Under the pieces are notes generated by a model. That model was given only the letters and a program-made list of their open reading frames with translations. It was not told the origin of the DNA and did not search any database. Below are positions 32,776 to 35,483 of a DNA stretch of 35,483 bases, in pieces. This DNA comes from Actinomycetaceae bacterium (GTDB lineage Bacteria > Actinomycetota > Actinomycetes > Actinomycetales > Actinomycetaceae): assembly GCA_030532515.1 (NCBI GenBank), contig JAUNKY010000018.1, forward strand, positions 1 to 35,483, written 5' to 3'. The first letter of the stretch is position 1. Every line of letters begins with the position of its first letter. The translations under genes were made by a program, and so were the position numbers.

Positions 32776-33654
32776 ATGACACTTAGTATGGCAATCGATT
32801 TCGTTACGCAAACCCTTCCGCTTTCCATTCCTTCTCCCTCCCAAGGCGTTTGGTATTTAGGGCCGATTCCCCTTCGGGCGTACGGAATCATCATCGCCAC
32901 TGGCATGCTGATTGCTGTCTACCTCACCCGCAAACGCTATGAAGCCCGTGGCGGTGACCCTGAAGTTGTTTACGATGTGGCATTATTTGCGATCGTATTC
33001 GGCGTCCTCGGTGCCCGCCTCTACCACGTCACTACCAACTGGCAACCCTATTTCGGTGAAAACGGATCACTGGTAGAGATTCTGTACATTTGGCACGGCG
33101 GCCTAGCGATTATGGGCGGTGTTATGGCCGGAGCAGCGGCCGGTCTTTTAGTGCTACGACGTAAAGGATTAAAGTTTGGTCCTTTTGCGGATGCAGTAGC
33201 TCCGACAATTCTTTTAGCGCAGGCTTTGGGGCGCCTGGGCAACTGGTTTAACCAAGAACTATTTGGGCAGCCAACTACGCTACCTTGGGGCTTAGAGATT
33301 GATAACGCCCACCTTCCCGCCGGCTACGCGCCTGGAACTTTGTTCCACCCCACGTTCCTGTACGAAATGATCTGGAACCTGGCTATAGTGGGACTCATCC
33401 TTTATTTAGATAAGAAGCATGTCTTCAAGGGGGGACAGGTAATGTTCCTCTACATCATGGGATATACGTTTGGACGTTTCTGGATCGAAATGATTAGAAT
33501 TGAACCAGCCAACTATATCCTGGGCGTACGCGTGAACGTATGGGCAGCAGCTCTGTTCTTCGCTGTTGGTGCGGTAGGTTTTTATTTAGCAGGAAAACGT
33601 GGGGCTTCCACATACGTGCAGTCCCCAAGTAGAGAAGAAGAAAACGTAGAGTAA
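32776..33654 (+). CDS. lgt: prolipoprotein diacylglyceryl transferase
   Basis: 292 residues with about seven hydrophobic helices. Signatures are RAYGIIIATGML, LGARLYHVTTNW, WHGGLAIMGGVMAG, the family hallmark GRLGNWFNQELFGQPTTLPWG, and HPTFLYEMIWN. It transfers diacylglycerol from phosphatidylglycerol to the lipobox Cys of prolipoproteins in the membrane. In mycobacteria lgt also follows the trp genes and precedes pyk at some distance, so this is a compacted version of that order. The 3' tail is short and acidic. pyk begins four bases later. Confidence 0.95.
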   Translation: MTLSMAIDFVTQTLPLSIPSPSQGVWYLGPIPLRAYGIIIATGMLIAVYLTRKRYEARGGDPEVVYDVALFAIVFGVLGARLYHVTTNWQPYFGENGSLVEILYIWHGGLAIMGGVMAGAAAGLLVLRRKGLKFGPFADAVAPTILLAQALGRLGNWFNQELFGQPTTLPWGLEIDNAHLPAGYAPGTLFHPTFLYEMIWNLAIVGLILYLDKKHVFKGGQVMFLYIMGYTFGRFWIEMIRIEPANYILGVRVNVWAAALFFAVGAVGFYLAGKRGASTYVQSPSREEENVE

Positions 33655-33658
33655 GACT

Positions 33659-35110
33659 ATGCGCAGAGCAAAAATTGTATGTACGATCGGTCCCGCTACT
33701 GAAAGCCCTGAGCAAATCCAAGCCCTGGTAGATGCGGGCATGGACGTCGCTCGTATCAACCGCTCCCACGGTTCGGTTGAAGCTCATGAAGAAGTTGTGC
33801 GACGCGTGCGTAAAGCATCTCGCGCTTCCGGTCGAGCGATTGCTATTTTGGTTGACTTGCAGGGTCCAAAGATTCGTTTGGAACGCTTCGCTAACGGCCC
33901 ACACATGCTGGAAGTTGGCGACGAATTTACGATCACCACTCGCGACGTTCCCGGCACCAAGGAACTGGTTGGCACCACTTTTAAGGGCCTGCCAGGAGAC
34001 TGTCGTCCCGGAGACCGTCTGCTTATCGATGACGGTAATGTGCAGGTTCGCGTTGTCGAAGTAACCGACACCGATGTTAAGACCCGCGTTGAAGTACCCG
34101 GTATGGTTTCTGACAATAAGGGTATTAACCTGCCTGGTGTAGCAGTTTCGGTTCCTGCGCTTTCTGAAAAGGATAAGGAAGATCTGCGCTGGGGTCTGAA
34201 GGTAGGCGCTGACTTTATCGCCCTTTCATTCGTACGTAACGCAAAGGACATCGAAGATGTACACGCGATTATGGACGAAGTGGGTATCCGCCGCCCAGTT
34301 ATCGCGAAGATCGAAAAGCCGCAGGCTGTTGATAACCTGCTGGAAATCGTAGAAGCATTCGACGCGATTATGGTCGCTCGTGGTGACCTGGGTGTGGAAA
34401 TGCCACTGGAAACTGTTCCACTGGTACAAAAGCGCGCTATTGAACTGGCTCGTCGCCAGTCAAAGCCAGTTATTGTGGCAACTCAGGTGATGGATTCCAT
34501 GATCAAGAATCCACGTCCAACTCGTGCAGAAGCTTCTGACTGTGCGAACGCTATTCTTGATGGCGCTGACGCAGTAATGCTTTCTGGCGAAACCTCTGTG
34601 GGCGCTTACCCAATCGAAGCGGTTCACACTATGGCTCGCATCATTGAGAACGTCGAAGAAAACGGTGGCGAACGAATCGCTCCGCTGGGGGCTTTCAACC
34701 TGGCACGCGGTTCCGTAATTACCATGGCTGCAGCAAATATTGGCGAACACCTAGACGCGAAGTACCTGGTTACTTTCACCCAGTCAGGCTCATCTGCTCG
34801 CCAGATGTCTCGTCTGCGTAGCCCCATCCCGCTGTTGGCATTCACCCCGCTGGAAACCACCCGTAATCAGCTGGCTCTGTCTTGGGGCGTGCAGACCTAC
34901 CGCGTTCCTGAAGTGAAGCACACCGACGACATGGTTTGGCAGGTGGACCAAGTTTGCCAGCTGTCCCAGATCGCTGAGGTCGGCGATGATATTGTTATCG
35001 TTGCGGGTATGCCACCAGGCACGGTTGGCTCTACCAACTCTCTGCGTATCCACACTATTGGTGACGAAGTTGATTACAACATTGGAGGCGTGCCAGACGC
35101 AGGCTTCTGA
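33659..35110 (+). CDS. pyk: pyruvate kinase
   Basis: 483 residues. It starts MRRAKIVCTIGPATESP and has VDLQGPKIRLE, the active-site signature region VIAKIEKPQAVDN, the metal-binding MVARGDLGVEMP and PVIVATQVMDSMIKNPRPTRAEASDCANAILDGADAVMLSGETSVGAYP. The substrate-binding motif reads INRSHG, with Arg where many enzymes have Phe or Leu. It converts phosphoenolpyruvate and ADP to pyruvate and ATP in glycolysis. It follows lgt by four bases and ends at a clear intrinsic terminator. Confidence 0.97.
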   Translation: MRRAKIVCTIGPATESPEQIQALVDAGMDVARINRSHGSVEAHEEVVRRVRKASRASGRAIAILVDLQGPKIRLERFANGPHMLEVGDEFTITTRDVPGTKELVGTTFKGLPGDCRPGDRLLIDDGNVQVRVVEVTDTDVKTRVEVPGMVSDNKGINLPGVAVSVPALSEKDKEDLRWGLKVGADFIALSFVRNAKDIEDVHAIMDEVGIRRPVIAKIEKPQAVDNLLEIVEAFDAIMVARGDLGVEMPLETVPLVQKRAIELARRQSKPVIVATQVMDSMIKNPRPTRAEASDCANAILDGADAVMLSGETSVGAYPIEAVHTMARIIENVEENGGERIAPLGAFNLARGSVITMAAANIGEHLDAKYLVTFTQSGSSARQMSRLRSPIPLLAFTPLETTRNQLALSWGVQTYRVPEVKHTDDMVWQVDQVCQLSQIAEVGDDIVIVAGMPPGTVGSTNSLRIHTIGDEVDYNIGGVPDAGF

Positions 35111-35160
35111 TAAGGACTGGGTCTAGTTCCGACTAAAACTTAAGTTTCCTAAATACGTAG

Positions 35161-35199
35161 AAAAGTACCCGGCGGTTGTTCCGTTGGGTACTTTCTTTT
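35161..35199 (+). terminator. intrinsic terminator of pyk
   Basis: AAAGTACCC (35162-35170) pairs with GGGTACTTT (35186-35194), with an inner CGG/CCG pair in the loop, followed by CTTTT. It lies about 50 bases after the pyk stop. Confidence 0.88.
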
Positions 35200-35337
35200 G
35201 CCTGTGCAGCACTGTTTGCAAGCTTTTAGTGTAGTTTTAGCAGGTGTGTTAATAGAGCTTGCGGCGAATTATTTACGTGGGTCTATATTCAGTAAAGTAC
35301 GTAAAGGGTTTTTATGCGAGGCGCGCCCAGTTTTGAA

Positions 35338-35430
35338 ACTCGTATTAATTTCTCAGTTTGATACGAGTTATCTCCGGTTTAACCCTCGTTTTACCCATAA
35401 CTCGTATCAGAATCTGTTTTTGATACGAGT
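35338..35430. repeat. tandem pair of inverted repeats, 62-bp period
   Basis: ACTCGTATTA (35338-35347) is inverted as TGATACGAGT (35359-35368), and the pair recurs at 35400-35409 and 35421-35430, exactly 62 bases later. The arm spacing is 11 bases in both units. A further TTTCGTAT begins at 35476 and is cut by the window end. Bases 35200-35337 contain no gene that I can support. Confidence 0.8.
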
Positions 35431-35483
35431 GGGTCTGGTGCAAGTTTTGGTGTCAGATGGTTGGTTGGTAGATGGTTTCGTAT

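Noticed and set aside
2280-35327. GGCGCGCC palindrome at 2280, 28631, 30704 and 35320
   Set aside because: Four copies against about 0.5 expected is a mild excess that could follow from GC-rich codon context; two of the four lie in coding DNA and no arrangement is evident.
35314-35361. 15-codon ATG frame near the right end
   Set aside because: Too short, no ribosome-binding site, and it runs into the ACTCGTATCA repeat.

Overview
The window looks like a chromosomal segment from a moderate-GC (roughly half G+C by eye) actinobacterium, most plausibly in or near the Actinomycetaceae. The evidence is the gene content (a DUF4191 membrane protein, an actinobacterial-type two-lipoyl-domain SucB/DlaT, an ImuA'/ImuB/DnaE2 mutasome, a TrmI beside a RecB-like nuclease), TANNNT -10 elements, frequent leaderless-looking starts and LexA boxes of the CGAAC-N4-GTTCG type. 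I cannot name the species. No transposase, integrase, CRISPR array or phage gene is visible.

Layout. 123-9673 is mostly minus-strand housekeeping: DUF4191 protein, MFS transporter, SucB-type E2, lipoamide dehydrogenase, leucyl aminopeptidase, TrmL and a PEBP-family protein, with one plus-strand membrane-anchored kinase-like protein at 2324-3661. The order resembles the mycobacterial pepB-dlaT-lipB-lipA-DUF4191 neighbourhood, but lipA and lipB are not in this stretch.

9849-19681 is the most distinctive part: a one-direction DNA-damage cluster imuA'-imuB-tdk-SNF2/SWIM helicase-dnaE2-CYTH. A near-consensus LexA box lies before imuA'. A 12-bp-arm palindromic LexA box lies before dnaE2, its right arm ending in a TATAAT -10 six bases from a GTG start. 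Thymidine kinase and a SNF2 helicase therefore sit inside a translesion-synthesis cassette under apparent SOS control.

19705-28653 holds a HAD phosphatase, a MarR regulator, tRNA-Leu(GAG), a 52-bp triple repeat, a two-TM membrane protein, a FrnE-like DsbA protein, a MazG-like pyrophosphohydrolase, an M3 metallopeptidase, an extremely acidic small protein, an aldo/keto reductase, UppP and a second HAD phosphatase. 28696-31740 has a RecB-like Fe-S nuclease divergent from trmI, followed by a membrane-anchored FKBP-like protein. 31893-35110 is trpC-like-lgt-pyk; trpB and trpA are absent and the TrpC-like protein has lost several catalytic positions. The last 285 bases hold a terminator and a tandem inverted repeat.

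Scale-spanning signals: the octamer CGCCCTCG occurs 12 times on the two strands (about one expected); nine genes have a TANNNT 6-7 bases before the start codon; and convergent gene ends are closed by near-perfect hairpins of about 15 bp.
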